A stretch of 64,000 bases of DNA from Arctopsyche grandis (lineage: Eukaryota; Arthropoda; Insecta; Trichoptera; Hydropsychidae), in contig NC_135364.1 in assembly GCF_051622035.1 (NCBI RefSeq), positions 14,067,501 through 14,131,500 on the forward strand, in the 5' to 3' direction. A model generated the notes under the pieces. It was given only the letters and a program-made list of their open reading frames with translations. It ran no database searches and was not told where the DNA came from. A program made the translations under genes and the position numbers. Within the stretch, counting starts at the first letter, position 1. Every line of letters begins with the position of its first letter. Of this stretch, positions 1 to 13,600 are shown in pieces.

Positions 1-654
1 GACGAACGGAGGTCGTTACGTTTGACGGCGCACACCGCTACAAAGTGGTACTTTCGCACATGCATAGGTATAAATATCGACAAAACCATAACCGTTTCGG
101 TGCCGCCGATTCGAAGCGACATCGACGAGATAATGTCATCGTGAAATCATAATTACACGGGAAAAAATCATACCTAGTATTTACAATTGAATAATTGAGT
201 TCGATTTGTCGAACGTTACTCGGAAGAAACAGTTCGTCAGATACGTGGGAAAATTACCTTTTATTATCGATATACACAAAAAGATTTTACTTTAAGTAAA
301 CGAATTGAAGATGACTCACAGTTCACGTTATATTATATATTCATACCGTCGGAAAATTATAGGGGTAGCTAGCTATTCGAAGAATTTTACATATCGCGTT
401 CTTAAATCGGTGATTTATTTGAGTCATATTATTTGAACATATGTTCATAAAATACTCAGTTAGACTAAAAATATAATCATAGAACACTATAAAAAAGTAT
501 TTTATTGTCATATATGTATGTATGTATATTCGCATTTAGTATTACATTAGACAGTAAGACAATGTATTTGTATCTAGGTCAAAATTTGTTAAAAAAGAAA
601 AAAATTAGGATGGAGTTCATTTGCTGTTCCAAATCTAAAATACCACTTTTTCTG
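1..654. other. Intergenic, no gene recognised
   Basis: I see no protein that I recognise on either strand; the open frames here are short and of low complexity. The first 150 bases are less AT-rich than what follows and contain a TATAAATA string near 69-76. That could be part of a promoter, but no transcript or exon can be tied to it. Confidence 0.5.
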
Positions 655-1015
655 AAGAAAATGTGTCTTGCTAGTGATGTCGTATGGATGCGAAACTTAG
701 GCATTGAACGCCAGGATGCTGCTTAAAATCCAATGCACTCAATGAAATAAAGAACGTTCTATGTGCAGTATAACGAGGAGAGATTGAAAATGGAATACTT
801 GGGTGAGAAGTACGACAAGGGTAGTTGATATAATGGAGAGAATAAAGATATTGAAATGGCAATGGGCAAGTCGCGTAGCGAGAAGAACGGACAATAAATA
901 GATAACCGAAATACTAAACGAAAAAATGTAAAAGAGTACATGGAAGGCCACAGGGAAGATGGGTGGATGAAATTAGAAAAAAATGGTTGTGATCAACCCA
1001 TGACTTTATCTTTGT
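655..1015 (+). pseudogene. Decayed 3' end of an RTE-like non-LTR retrotransposon (family A)
   Basis: Conceptual translation gives disconnected pieces of the reverse-transcriptase C-terminal region common in insect endonuclease-reverse transcriptases: SYGCET, then WNTWVRS, then WQWASRVARRTDNK followed by ITEILN. Several stops and frameshifts interrupt it, so it cannot make protein. The order of the pieces matches the usual order in these elements (LYGCETW, then WAGHVARRTDNRW). A second fragment of the same family lies at 29925-30253 on the other strand. The clade (RTE/BovB-like) is inferred from these motifs only. Confidence that it is a non-LTR remnant is high; the exact boundaries are approximate. 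Confidence 0.75.
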
Positions 1016-3539
1016 TTGTGAAAAATATAAGAAATATTAAAAATAAAATTCGACAATGACACACACATATCGGTACGATAACATTTTCGATAAAAGTTTG
1101 AGCGCCAAAGTAGGGAAACTCACACAAGGCCAAAGCTCGACTTCCGGTTGTCAGATTTTGTTCGATTTTTTTTTATTACTTAAAATCACTATAAATATTA
1201 TAAGAATGAAATATTAAGAAGATTGAAATAATTTAAAATGTCAAAATAAAATATTGAAATGTTATTTTATAAAAATCTATTACTTCCGGTTTATGGATTA
1301 TATCCAAAACTTCATCAACTCTAAGTTGGTACATAAAAAATACAAATATAAATTTTCAGTACTGTGGTTTTTTTTCACAATACACAATCACATTTTTTCA
1401 AAACCGATTAATCGATTTTAAATTCAAATCAGTGAGAGTGAGAGTTGCCCAAAACAGAAACGAATAAAAACATGTTGGAGAGACCATCATCCAGCAATGG
1501 ATGGCGAATGGCTGTAAATAATGATAATATTTGCATTATATGTACAAATGAACAGTATCCAATTACTCCCAATCGAGTCATGAGACATGAATCACTCAAT
1601 CGAACTATCATACACATTACACCATTTTTAAGCACGATTCCTCGAATTCGCCCCCACGTTTCAATGGGGAGCCAAGGTTGCGTCGTCGAATTTCCGCCGG
1701 ATTCGATTTACGACACAGTCGGAAAATGCAACGCGTGCAATTAACCATTTGTGCAGCAGTTATTACGTGCATCCGAATGCAGTGCGGTGCGATGCGATGC
1801 GGTGGCGACAAATTGCCGCTAAAACACCCGCGGTCGCACCGACACTCCGCAATTTGTTGAACTCGCCATTTTATACGGTCAATTGGGCTACAAAGGGTAT
1901 ATCTATACCATGCATACGTATATGTATATGAATGTATATTTATGTATATAATTGGATCGACCGATTAATTGAAACGTAAACTCGAAGAGCCGCTAATTAG
2001 TCGCCTTGAAATTGGGTCTCGATTAATATTAAAAGAGCAATGTGTATACGTACATATGTTATATCTCAAGTGCCTACATACACATCTACTAGATAAATAC
2101 AACTTTCGAGATCGCCTATTGAAATAATAATAATTCGAGTTTAGAATAAGCGTTTAGGGTAAATTACCGAGAGGTTTATGTGTTAGTCCGTGGTTAACAC
2201 CGTCGTGGCCCTTTGCCAATTTAGCGTGCGTTATCCGTTTAACAATATTAACACCGCATTAACGGAAACTGCGTGTGTGTATGTGTGTATCTATTGTATA
2301 ATACGCAGATCTGCATGTATGTGTGGACCATTATATTATTCCCATTAGCAGATTATCGATGTCGTACTAATGTCTAATATAATCTCTCGAAAGATAATCC
2401 CCGATTACCGTATCAATTTAATGCATCAGAATTTCTGAACCACTTATCTTGGCACTTTCACTAGATAGAAAATTTCATTATATTTCAGTCGACTTACTTA
2501 AACAACCTTTAATATTCTTGGAAAATTGTGCAAGTAGCGTTAGCTTAAACAATTCGCCCATTTCAACAGAGGATACTTTCACTCATTGTCAGTGTTGACC
2601 TTTTAATTTCAGATGTGGAACGATAATGAACTAGTTGCGTTGCTTTTTGAATATGCAATGCCATATTATGCGGACTGCATATTAAACTGAATGACACAAA
2701 AATATATTTTAATATGATTTTAAAGTCGTGAATGTACCCAATTATTTTAGGACGGAAAAAATCAAACCCCTACATATTGAGCCAGACGAACAGACCACCA
2801 AACTACTAAATAAACGTTTATATAAGCTATAAAATTAGAAACTGAAGAGCCATTCCAATTAAGTTCAACATCGCACCGAAGACTTTATGGAACGTTTAAA
2901 GTGTATATTATATATACGCGAAATTAGTGTTTTTCCTACACACTGCCAGAGAGCTGCGGGCGATTTAGTGTTTCTGTGTGGCATCGAGCCAAATCCATTG
3001 TTTGGTACAAAAGTATACTGTGGTTTAATCGATTGGCTCATAGCTAACATGCTACACACGTACATACATACATACATACAAATATCATTACACTTGTATA
3101 TGTATAATATATGTGACGTGCGAACTGTTTTAATGGAAAATTCTGTGGAAAATCGACATACACAAATATTCTGCACGCCCGTTCTATTTTTGTGGCAATC
3201 CAATGCAAAAAAGACGCGTCCGAATTTCGATGCACACACGAAGAGAGCGCATCAAATACGTTCATGCACCGAATTCGAATGCCGGATAAAGTGATACATA
3301 AAGAGGAGTTAGAGCAGATGTAAGCGAACTATTTTCAGTTGCCGCTGACAGGAACAAAATTGGCTTGGTGATTGAACCGGATGCTATACGACCACTGCAA
3401 CGGAAGGTCTCTCAATATATTGAACACATACTATGCACTAATAAAAAACAACAACTATTCGATTTTTATACAAAAAAGAGGAAATTTAATTAAAATCGGG
3501 AGCGTCAGCAGTGTTATATTTTACTTTTTTTCAATAAAT

Positions 3540-3540
<1 letters not shown>
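1016..3540. other. Intergenic, no gene recognised
   Basis: No supported gene. The stretch holds a copy of an unclassified interspersed repeat (1229-1370, listed separately), a less AT-rich block at about 1640-1870 without recognisable coding signal, and short TACA/ATGT tracts near 1910-1950 and 3060-3080. The longest open frame, 2887-3294 on the plus strand, has no recognisable domain and is matched by an equally long open frame on the minus strand, so I do not call it a gene. Confidence 0.5.
1229..1370 (+). repeat. Unclassified interspersed repeat, copy 1
   Basis: This segment and 20043-20160 share a run of alignable blocks in the same order: a GTCAAAATAAAAT block, then ACTTCCGGTTTA (ACTTCCAGTTTA in the other copy), then a TAAGTTGGTACATAAA-like block and a final ATACAAATATAAA with TTTCAG. 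A further short match lies at about 20530-20550. There is no coding potential. It is a dispersed repeat of unknown class; ends are approximate. Confidence 0.5.
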
Positions 3541-3795
<255 letters not shown>

Positions 3796-4055
3796 GATTC
3801 AATGAAAGCTACCATTAAGAATTTCATTAGTTTCATTTTTAAATAATCAACATTTTTACAAGAAAGGCTGCAGAGTGCAGTTGTCATCGATGGAATATTT
3901 GCAAGACTGGGCAATTACGATGGCAGTGTAATGTGACAGTCTACCTTCCTGGTTGAATTAAATGAAGCAGGAGCAATATGAAGGCACACTGCCATCAACT
4001 ATCTAGCTTTACTCGATGAATTGGGAAGAGGAACATTTACATACATACATATTTA

Positions 4056-4489
4056 GCCAGCAGCATAGCTCGGTTGGTTAGGCTTCTGCCTAGCACCGAG
4101 AGGCGCCGGGTTCGATCCCATGAGCTGACCTCCATTGGAAAGAATTTTTCTGAGTATATCTGTAGTGCTTCTGGTCAGACTTGTGACTCCAGGTCGATCA
4201 TATTTGTGACTCCAGGTCGATCGTTTCCTATCAGAGTTTGCCAATTTTTCTGATTTCATTGTTGAAACGGTTCCCGATTAAATTGGCTAAAAAACCTTCC
4301 TACCTACTATGTCACTACTATTAGAGTATGATTAATGTACAATAAAATTTATGTATAATTTATAGATGTCTCGTTAATTTCGGTTAATTTCGTTTTCGGT
4401 GTCTCGTAATTCAGTGACTTGTGTAATAAAAAATGCTGTATTGTTTGTAATTGGCATTCGGGTTTACCTGTTAGGCCTTCCTGGTATAT
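4056..4489 (+). mobile_element. tRNA-derived SINE, copy 1
   Basis: The head looks like a tRNA gene: a box-A-like segment (AGCTCGGTTGGTTAGGC) and a clear box B (GGGTTCGATCCC) at about 4110-4121. It is followed by a central region shared with the other copies (GTTTGCCAATTTTTCTGATTT) and the family 3' end GTTTACCTGTTAGGCCTTCCTGG. The central unit GTGACTCCAGGTCGATC is duplicated in this copy (about 4185-4222). The left arm of the 3' stem-loop is missing here. Full-length copies in the window run about 420-450 bp. RNA polymerase III transcription is inferred from the A and B boxes. Confidence 0.85.
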
Positions 4490-4492
4490 AAT

Positions 4493-4558
4493 CTCCGTCA
4501 TATTGTCATATTTATTTATATATAAAAATATATAAATAAATATGAAAATATGACGGAG
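4493..4558. repeat. 66-bp near-perfect palindrome (hairpin)
   Basis: CTCCGTCATATT at the left is answered by AATATGACGGAG at the right. The arms of about 31 nt contain a single mismatch and enclose a very short A-rich loop. It starts four bases after the 3' end of SINE copy 1. It could be a remnant of a foldback element or a replication-generated palindrome. Confidence 0.85.
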
Positions 4559-6131
4559 CTGCTATAGCGGCTTCCATAGTGAAAGAGTTGAATGACAGAA
4601 GTTGCTGCATTGTTTTCAACTCATTTTGAATGTATTATCATTATGTTTAATGATAGTATTTGATACAAAAGTTTGACCATAGATGACGCCTTGGGCAACC
4701 TGTTGTGGCTCCTATGGTCGTGGTCATACATATAATGGATAAATGAATATAGAAAAACTTCTGTCAATTTTGTGAAAAATTATTGAAATACTGTACATAC
4801 GTTTCTGTTTTTAAAAAATAAATAAATTATATATACATAAAATTTTGCGGTTGTTAGCACTATTTTAAAACCACAAAATTAATTTGAATTATTAAACTCA
4901 GCTTATAAGCACCTACCACTTATTAAATCAACCCATGTATAATATGTACATACATACGCTTTTTTTTATAGAAAGCAAATCGAGCTTTTGATTACTTACT
5001 AAACAAAAAATAATATAGAAAAGTTCATTCTATAATTCAAAAGAAAATTACTCTTAAATTACACTTACTGTTGCAGATTCATCCTTGACAGGAAAAAAAA
5101 ATTGGCAAAATATAACAATTTTTTTAACCAATTTTCAAAAAGCGAAGCTAAGTAACCAATTCCATCCAATGTTGCTTGCGCAGTGCAAAGGTGTAATGAT
5201 CGCAGTTTACTGCGACACTTTATTATTGCTTGGACGTGTTTTTTTTTAATTTCAAAATGTATGCTCGCGTGTGCATCGAGGTGAAATTTCTGAACGCGCG
5301 TGAAACACGTCAAGTTCAATTTGTTTTTCATGGCCGATAAATATTGGTGAACGTTCTGGGTATTCGACATGCGAGCGAACTCTGCGATCTCAAAATAGAC
5401 CGGCTAACGTGGCGAACATCGTCTGAAATTACATTTTCACGGGATGGAAACAAACAATGGGTCTTGTATACGAGCGGTCGCAATTGATTGCCGATTGATT
5501 TTGGCAAACGAATGCGCTCAACGGGAACCGTTATTGCGATGAAATACATTAAAATAGGTTCTTGTCAATGATAGAACCATGGGATGAAATTTACATATTT
5601 GTAGAGCAAATATCGAATAATATTTTGATATAAAATTCAGTGAAACTGACAGAAATATACAGCCTAATTTGGAAAAATCAATTGCGCGTATTCAAAACCT
5701 TGAAAATGATTGTGCTACATAAACAGAAAATAATTATTATACTCTGTGCATAAATATAGCTGTGGGAAAATACGCAGACAGTCATTGGCCGTAAATTTCC
5801 TCCAGACCAAAAAAATAAACTAAATTGGAAAATCGTACATAAACGTAAGCAGAAACACGTACATGTGCACTACTACTGTTGTGTAAGCAATGCACAAATT
5901 GTGCAGTTTGTTGCTTGGAGTTGCATTCGGCTGTCGTCTCCGCAATAACTAAGGATCAACTTGACTGCAGCACTACTGCATTTGCGCTACATGCAAAACC
6001 ATTACTTTGTTTACTTGAACACGTTACGTTATATACATATATGTATATACATACATTGTTGAGATGCGTTATAATGGATCACAAAAGAATAAAGTCGTAA
6101 ACAGACCCATACATATAAATACACATGTACG
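4559..6131. other. Intergenic, no gene recognised
   Basis: No supported gene. The minus-strand open frame 5065-5370 (101 codons) has no recognised domain and its residues look like translated AT-rich noncoding DNA. A less AT-rich block at about 5240-5560 could be regulatory or an unrecognised exon, but nothing decides this. Confidence 0.45.
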
Positions 6132-6403
6132 CAGAGCCACCGAGGGGAATCCCGGGCCCTGGGAAAAATAATTTGGGGCCCAATCAGAAATTTTCATAAA
6201 AAATCTTATAGATATACATATTTTTAATATGCGAAAAATTTATCAAACTATTAAAAAAATACCTACATATTAGTTGTTATTATTTTAAATAATTGAATAA
6301 GAAAATATGGTATAGTACAGGTACGATTTCCGACACGGGGCCCTCGAGTAGTCCGGGCCCTGGAACTTTACTCCGTTTCCCCCCTCCCCTCTCTTCGACC
6401 ATG
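6132..6403. mobile_element. hAT-type MITE with 8-bp TSD (family with 10252-10603)
   Basis: The 272-bp element begins CAGAGCCACCGAGGGGAAT and ends in a decayed inverted end (CTCTTCGACCATG). The flanks are CATGTACG on the left and TATGTACG on the right, a 7/8 match to an 8-bp target duplication typical of hAT insertion. The interior aligns with 10252-10603 over shared blocks such as ATATTTTTAATATGCGAAAAAT and GGCCCTGGAACTTTA. It is noncoding, hence non-autonomous. Confidence 0.8.
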
Positions 6404-9400
6404 TATGTACGTACATACATACATCTTTGAAGAATTTTTGTACGAAATCAAGATCAATTTTAGACCTACTGGGAGGTTTCCCGTGAAATCCCAGCGCATA
6501 TCTAATTACTTAGCGGAGTGCATCAATCAATGCCACGGTGGGTTAAGCCGGGCGTTAAATGCATTGTCGGTTGCAGCTCTTATGCAAATACCGGTTTTGA
6601 ATGCCACGGGAATAATTTGATGGGAATTGTGTGTGCGCGCACACGTACTATTCAAATTTGTATAGTTTCACGTAAGCCGTAAATGGCAATGATTTGATAA
6701 TACAAAAAAAATGAATATGTAAGTATTAACAGTTGTCGAATCGCAGAATATGGAGCGAAATGTGCAGCTCGAATTGAGGATTATATCATAAATACCTAAA
6801 CTTTCTAGATTGAAAAAAATCTATCAAAACGGCAATCGAAAAAAAGTGCAATCTATCAAATGCAAAAATGATAATGTTTAACATCAAATCGTTTACAACA
6901 GGAAGTGATATCAAATTGCCTATGAGTCTAGGCGAGACGGAGTCACTGAACCGATCGTTGACCGTGAGCGTCTTCCTGTCGGGGTTGACGTTGTAACCTC
7001 ATCTTATATACATACATATATGTACTATATTAAAGAATATATACATATGTATATATAAATAATCCAATGTTTGTGCATAAGCGAAAAATGTAATACAAAT
7101 TAATGGAAAATTGCAAATATAATATTTCACGCGTTGAAAAAAAAAAGAGACATCGACGAGCGGTTATAATTCAAACCTAAATTGGATGTTCACCCGATTC
7201 TTCACAATATTGTACTAACATTTCTAAAAAAAACCTCATTAACGTGTATTTTTTATCTTCTTCCACTTCTATTGTCATTTCATAGTACTACATACATACA
7301 TATATTAGAAAAATTTGTAACTTATGTACCCGTTCTCGCTATCCAATTTTCATTTCTGTTCATCCACATTTCCGATCACTGCCACACTCTCAGTTTTAAT
7401 TAACTTCGGGAAACCTGTCAGGCAAATCATAGTATACTGGCAAGCAAATACTGAAACAGTGTTCTCGTTCTATCAGTGACACTCTCTATTGATGAAATTA
7501 TTTGTGAACTTCATTCACGGTATGTACTTTTCAGACGTGTATGTTCAAAAACGAGCGCTCCAATGAGACAAAGTAAATTATTACGAATTACTGATATTAA
7601 ATTCTAAACTATTTTATTATTATACACATTATATGATAAACGCGAAGTGAATGAAATTTGAGGTGAAATAAGAAATCATTACCAACGTATGTATTAAAAA
7701 ATCTAACATGAATGTGAACATTGCTATGAATGTGTTATTAAAAAAATAGCTCTCAACACAACCAACTGGAGATAAAACCATCGCGGCTAATGAACGTATT
7801 TTATTTCGTGGGAATACTGAACATACAAATACATATAGTATAAAGCGCACACATTGTATATGAACAATTGTACCCTGATGTATGAGCGCAATTGATAAAA
7901 GAAGAAAGCTGAGAATAATTAAGCTATTTACGACTCAAAAGAGCCTTATTTGAAAGATTAGACTGTAAACAAATACTTTTTTACGTGCTGTAAATAATAT
8001 CGATCATCGTTCATTTTATCTGTCTCGTAATGAAACACTTGCAGCAATGGAGGCCGACAACTCTCACGTGCGGACAACAATTATTATTGTTATAAAGTCT
8101 CGGATTTTTTTCATCATATTATATATATAGGCATATAAAACAAACCACTCGGATATGAATGAGATCGGTTTGTTTTCTTTTTCACTGTAATTTACACTTC
8201 CATTAAATGTGTGAAGTCTGTATTGATTCACTCGTACGATATTGTGAGAACATTTCCATTTGTTAAGGTATTTTCCTCGAATGAAAGTATTAGAAATTCA
8301 ATATCGGACATATTACAATATCGTCAAGTCGAGACTTTACATATAATTGGTAAGTTCAAGTATTGAAATTTCGACACTAAGCTCATAATGGGCATTCGAC
8401 CAGCGAGAGCATGTTCCATTTCGAGATAGAGATCTAATCTGTCGTAATTTAATTATTTGGCCAAGTCAAAACCCGCTCTGTCTCTCTATTAATTTTCTAT
8501 TAAAGCGAATGTAGCAAAACAAACAAACAACCCGAAGTCCAATAAAGTAAACGTGAAACGTTCGAGACGTTTTTCCGGCGATGATTATCTCGCGCTCGTT
8601 GTCGTTCTGTTTCCACACATACATATCGTAACTTATGTCAATCACTCAAAACACGCACATTTTTGAGGTCGTTATCGAAATTGGTCCATCGAGGACGCGA
8701 TTGATGAATGTAGTTTATTCATAAATTAAACAAAAACAAAAAAAGTACGAATACAAATTTACGACACGCTCCCTATTAAAATGTAAATCGAATGATATTC
8801 TGTGATAAAAGCTCCACGAATCGACCATCAAAATCGACGTGTAATATATAGTTTGTTTATCGCTCAATTAGTGTAATTTAGTTGTAAATATAACATTCGT
8901 GAAAATTATGCACGCGTTTTATAAATTTATATGAACGTGTTCGCAATTTAAATAAATATTCTTTGTTTTTTATTCTGCTCGTCGACAAGTTTTTAATTTG
9001 TTTAACATGTGTTGCAAATTGATCATATTCAATATTACTGTATCCATATAAGAGAAATCCTGTTCGTACGATTATAATAATAAATTACTAGTAAAATATT
9101 CAGGGTAGTTAAATTTTATTATCACTTTTATAATTAGACGGCGGTTTTCAAGGTTCGGAAGAAATACGATGCTTACGAACAGCGATTAATTTATTATAAA
9201 TTAATATCCCAAGACTTAAAAAAAACTTGAAAAGTAAATTTTGACAACCATTTTTACATATTTAAGAAAAAATATGCTTAACGTTTTATTGTTGTTATTA
9301 TAATACATCAAATTATACAATAGGCTATTACTATACATACTTCCGTCATTTTTATAACACAAAGAAATGCTCATACGCATATAAGAAAGTTTTTCAACAA

Positions 9401-10251
9401 CTTATGATATGGAACAGATGTTATTCAACGCAAAATTCAATCGAAAGCTTTAATATTATACATTTTCATTTTTTCCTATATTTCGTAGATCAGGAATGTT
9501 AAATAGATGGCACGCGTGCCGATTGAATTCATTTATTATACACTGGAATCGTTATTTTTGGTTGACTAAACATTTAATTATATTATATGTATGTATATGT
9601 TTCCTTCTTAGGTAATTGCAAAAATGGTTTATTTGGCATGCCGATCTAACCATTGTTCACGTGCATTACGCATCAATATTTCGACGCAAAATGTTATGTG
9701 TTACGACAAAACAAAGCATTCTAACCCTTACATTTCATAAAATTAGTAATTTTTTACAAGCCTCTTCTATGTTTTTTGTATTCAGATTAAAGGGAGCTCT
9801 CAACGCCTTATATTTTCAAAATAATCAAGGGAACATGAAAAAAATTATGATTATCTGGAAAGAAAGAATATGAAGACTTTCGAGCGAAACGGCGACTTTG
9901 AATTATCATTAATCAGTCAAAAATTATCATAATTGACCCAAATAAACTGTATTAGATGAATATTAAACGTTTATTTATTTTTAAATACTTACATTCACAA
10001 ATGTTCTCTAAAAAGAGATATACATAGGTATACATACATATACATATGCGAAAAAAACCACACTTTTTCGAAATTTTCGCCGAGATTATCGATTGGTTGG
10101 AGTCCATAGGACATTGTTTAAAATCAATAATTTTTTTATTTAACGTTTTCTTGATACGACGCAGATTTCCCACTGGGTACTACGATGGAAATTCAAAATT
10201 CGTGTTTTTCGCTCCGGCATACATACATACATACATACATACATACATACA
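6404..10251. other. Intergenic, no gene recognised
   Basis: AT-rich, with no supported coding region or RNA gene. Short open frames (7182-7403, 7629-7850, 9616-9873) show hydrophobic or lysine-rich low-complexity translations and no domain. The right edge (10220-10251) is a (TACA)n tetranucleotide tract that served as target for the following MITE. Confidence 0.5.
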
Positions 10252-10603
10252 CAGGGCTGCCGAGAGGAATCTTTGCCCTGGAAAAATAATTCCGTGCCTT
10301 ATGACAATCCAAAAAAATTCTAATAGATATATTTTTAATATGCGAAAAATCTATCAGAATTATTATAAACATACATACCTTTAAGTTAAATGCTATTTTT
10401 TGAAATAATCGAATAAGAAAGTATGATATAACAGGTACGATTTCACATAGACACAAATAATGCGCGGATCGAAAAATAATAAACATTAAGTATTAAAGAG
10501 CTAAATTAGCAATATCCATCAGTCGAACGTCCCAACACGGGTCCCCTCAGTATAGCAGGCCCTGGAACTTTAACCCCAGCTTCCCTCCCTCTCAACGGCC
10601 CTG
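10252..10603. mobile_element. hAT-type MITE with perfect 8-bp TSD in a TACA repeat
   Basis: The element is 352 bp long. It starts CAGGGCTGCCGAGAGGAAT and ends CTCTCAACGGCCCTG, giving imperfect terminal inverted repeats with the CAGGGC hallmark of many hAT elements. The flanking bases are TACATACA on both sides (10244-10251 and 10604-10611). It is homologous to 6132-6403 but carries extra internal sequence (about 10450-10520). It is noncoding and would need a hAT transposase in trans. Confidence 0.85.
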
Positions 10604-13600
10604 TACATACATACCTATACATATGTATGTTTGCAGGGCCGACGAGGTATGCAAAAAATCCCGAGCCCGGCTTTCGAAGGGGGCCTGGTACCCCCGCAAA
10701 TAATATGTAGATTTTTAACAAAAGTATAAAAGCATTATTTGGCCTTTATACTCTTAAGGTTTTTTGAACACTAAGCAAAATGGTATAACTGTTTTCGAGT
10801 AACGAATTTTACCTACTATGGCATAATGTTTACTTAACATAATTATATTTTTTTTACTATCAATCTAATAAACTGTAAACTGTAAATTTTCCAAATAAAT
10901 AAAATAAAAATAATAAAAATAATAAAATTTAGGGAAAGATACATTCTGGTGTTCAGAATGGTCATTTCCCTCGTCACAATTTCCAAAACAAATTATTAAA
11001 ATAACTCTTGGCCGATTCAAGCAGGTAACAAGTGAACAGTTAAAAGCTCGTACTTTTAACTGTATTAGTGTATTTTTAGATCGATAATAAAGATAAAAAA
11101 TCTTTCACATTTACCTATTTGCAAATTTTCTATGAAACTTTTAACTTGAAATTGCAAATTTGATGCACGTGCTATTCCTAGAATAATTCAATAGAAACTA
11201 TGAGTTTTAAAATTAATCAAAAATAAATCAGTTATACTTTGAAAATTAAAGATAAATCTTTGTACATATATTATTTTATTTTCAAATCGTAGTCAATCTG
11301 CAACCATTCTGTATTTCAAATAATGTGTAATACTATCTCAGTTTTAGTCATATATGTATGTATGTATGTACATATGTATATACATACATACATATACTGA
11401 TACATAAATATACTGATACATTATTATATTGATACAAAACTTATCTTATTATTGAATTACCCATAAATATGAATATGGGTGAACAACGCTGTTTGGCTTT
11501 TCGTTATATGATCAGTCGTCATAATTTCTCGACCGTAGGCCTCCTACGCGTAGCGTGAAAATCTCGCGCATACACACACACACAAACACACATACACGTT
11601 CGACAATTTAACATCATAATCGGCATTCGGCACCGAAAGGGTTAAAGGGAGGAAGGAGATCTCCAATGCAGAGCAGCAATGGCAAACAACGGTCGAGAGA
11701 TGCGGTCTGTAGCAAGAGGTGGACATGATATATCGGTTGCCCAGCAGGTGTCCAAGTGGCCAGCGGGGCGGCCAACAGTTGCCCAGAACACACAGCCTCG
11801 ACCACCACATATCATTTACATCTCTACTTGCATCGTGTGCAACAGTCGATGCATTTCGCGTGAGCGAAATCAAGCGCACCCGCGCGAAAGTCGACCGCGC
11901 ATATAAATCTCGCTTTCAAATTTAACTCAAAGCCCATAAATTCCGTGGCTAAATTATCCTAAAGTGAAAGGGGATCTAGTTTGTAAATCATATTTGATTA
12001 ATTTGTTAAAGTTGTGCATGTATGTATGTACAATTATACTTGCAGGACATTTATTCCTATGCATGCCATACGTATCACATATCGTGTGATATGTATATCA
12101 TCTTATAGAATTATATACCTACTTAGATACCTTTTATTATGATTTGATCGCAAAAAGAGAATAAAAAACAAAAATTTTGATATTTGTTCATAAAAATGGT
12201 CAGTAAATAACATTAATCGGTCAGTAAAAAACAATAAAAGATCAGTAAACAACAATACTTTACATTATGAGACACCACATCTGCTGAATTCCCTAATTCC
12301 GGTATCTCGGAATTGTACAAACACCACTGTTCTACTTGACCAAGACTAATTTTGGTATTTCTCTTCATGTTTTTTTAAAAAATACCGTCAAATAATTTTT
12401 CATTTTATTTTTTAGCTTGAAGCCCTTCACTAAAAAATATTTCATGTATTTTTTACGGGAATTTTTAAATCGTACAGTGATTTGATTTCTGCTTTCGTGT
12501 TTTCCGATTATCTTAAAGACACATCATCGTACGGTTCATATGAGTGTCCTTCTTTTGAATTACTTACTATTTGATCTAAATTCTAAAACTTTTGTACGAA
12601 TTACTGATTATTTAAATTTATTATAAACCATTTAGTTATAATTTGATTGGGATGACCTAATTTTTGTTTTCAATCCATTTTGACGGATAGTATTTTTTAG
12701 AAAAGTATACAATTCAAAATAAAAGAGAAAATACATACATATGTGTATGAATGTATTTGTGTTAAAATGAATGATATGTTGCCATAATCATGCTCTAGAA
12801 TAACTATTAAGAATATTTTTAAAAGGTTCATAATAATTCTCTTCCTAGCTCAGGACTAGAAAAGGAAAAAAAATGACTAATGAATAAGATACAAAACTTT
12901 TACAATGATACTATCCTAAAATGTAGAAAAAGTTGTTCGGATGAAAAGTAAAATCAATACTTTGAGTGAAATCACTTTAATTGGTTAAGTTGAGTTATAT
13001 GTATGTATGGTTTGATTAACAAAACACAGCAGATAAACAAAATACATGCTAAAATTAGTACTCAAGAAGACATACATTCATATATGATACATACATATAT
13101 ACATACGTAAATATCAGAATCAACATTAAAGAGAGCTATGGAAAATGTGTGGAACATACAAAGAAAATTGGACCTTGAATAATGTCGAAGTTCCGCTTGT
13201 TAAAAGCAATTATTAGTACATATATGAAATGTTACGATACTGGTTTCCCGTTGTGTGTATGTTCTTAAAAATTGCAGTGGGATAAGTGTGCAAGAGGTGA
13301 AATCTAACAGGTGATAGTTGCACGGGATGTTAAGCAAAGTAAATCATGGGCATTAAATGCCACGTACTGCTAACTTAGCGACTACGTATGTAATTTATAA
13401 GGGCTTTTTGCCTTTCGAAACATTTTCATTTGCGAAAATTGCCCATCAGTCAAATATACATACATAAGTTTGAGCATACACCAAAAGATGGCACTAGCAT
13501 ATATTTATATTTTTAAATTATGTATATATTTTGTTTTCATATCATTTACTTTTTGAATGAAAAAAAAAACAAATGAAACGAATTGAAAATATTTTAGAAT

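Noticed and set aside
2887-3294. 135-codon open frame
   Set aside because: No domain, no splice context, and equally long frames on the opposite strand; it includes a TACA repeat.
4056-4140. Functional tRNA gene
   Set aside because: The A and B boxes are present, but the segment continues into SINE sequence shared by seven other copies and no full cloverleaf with paired acceptor arms was seen.
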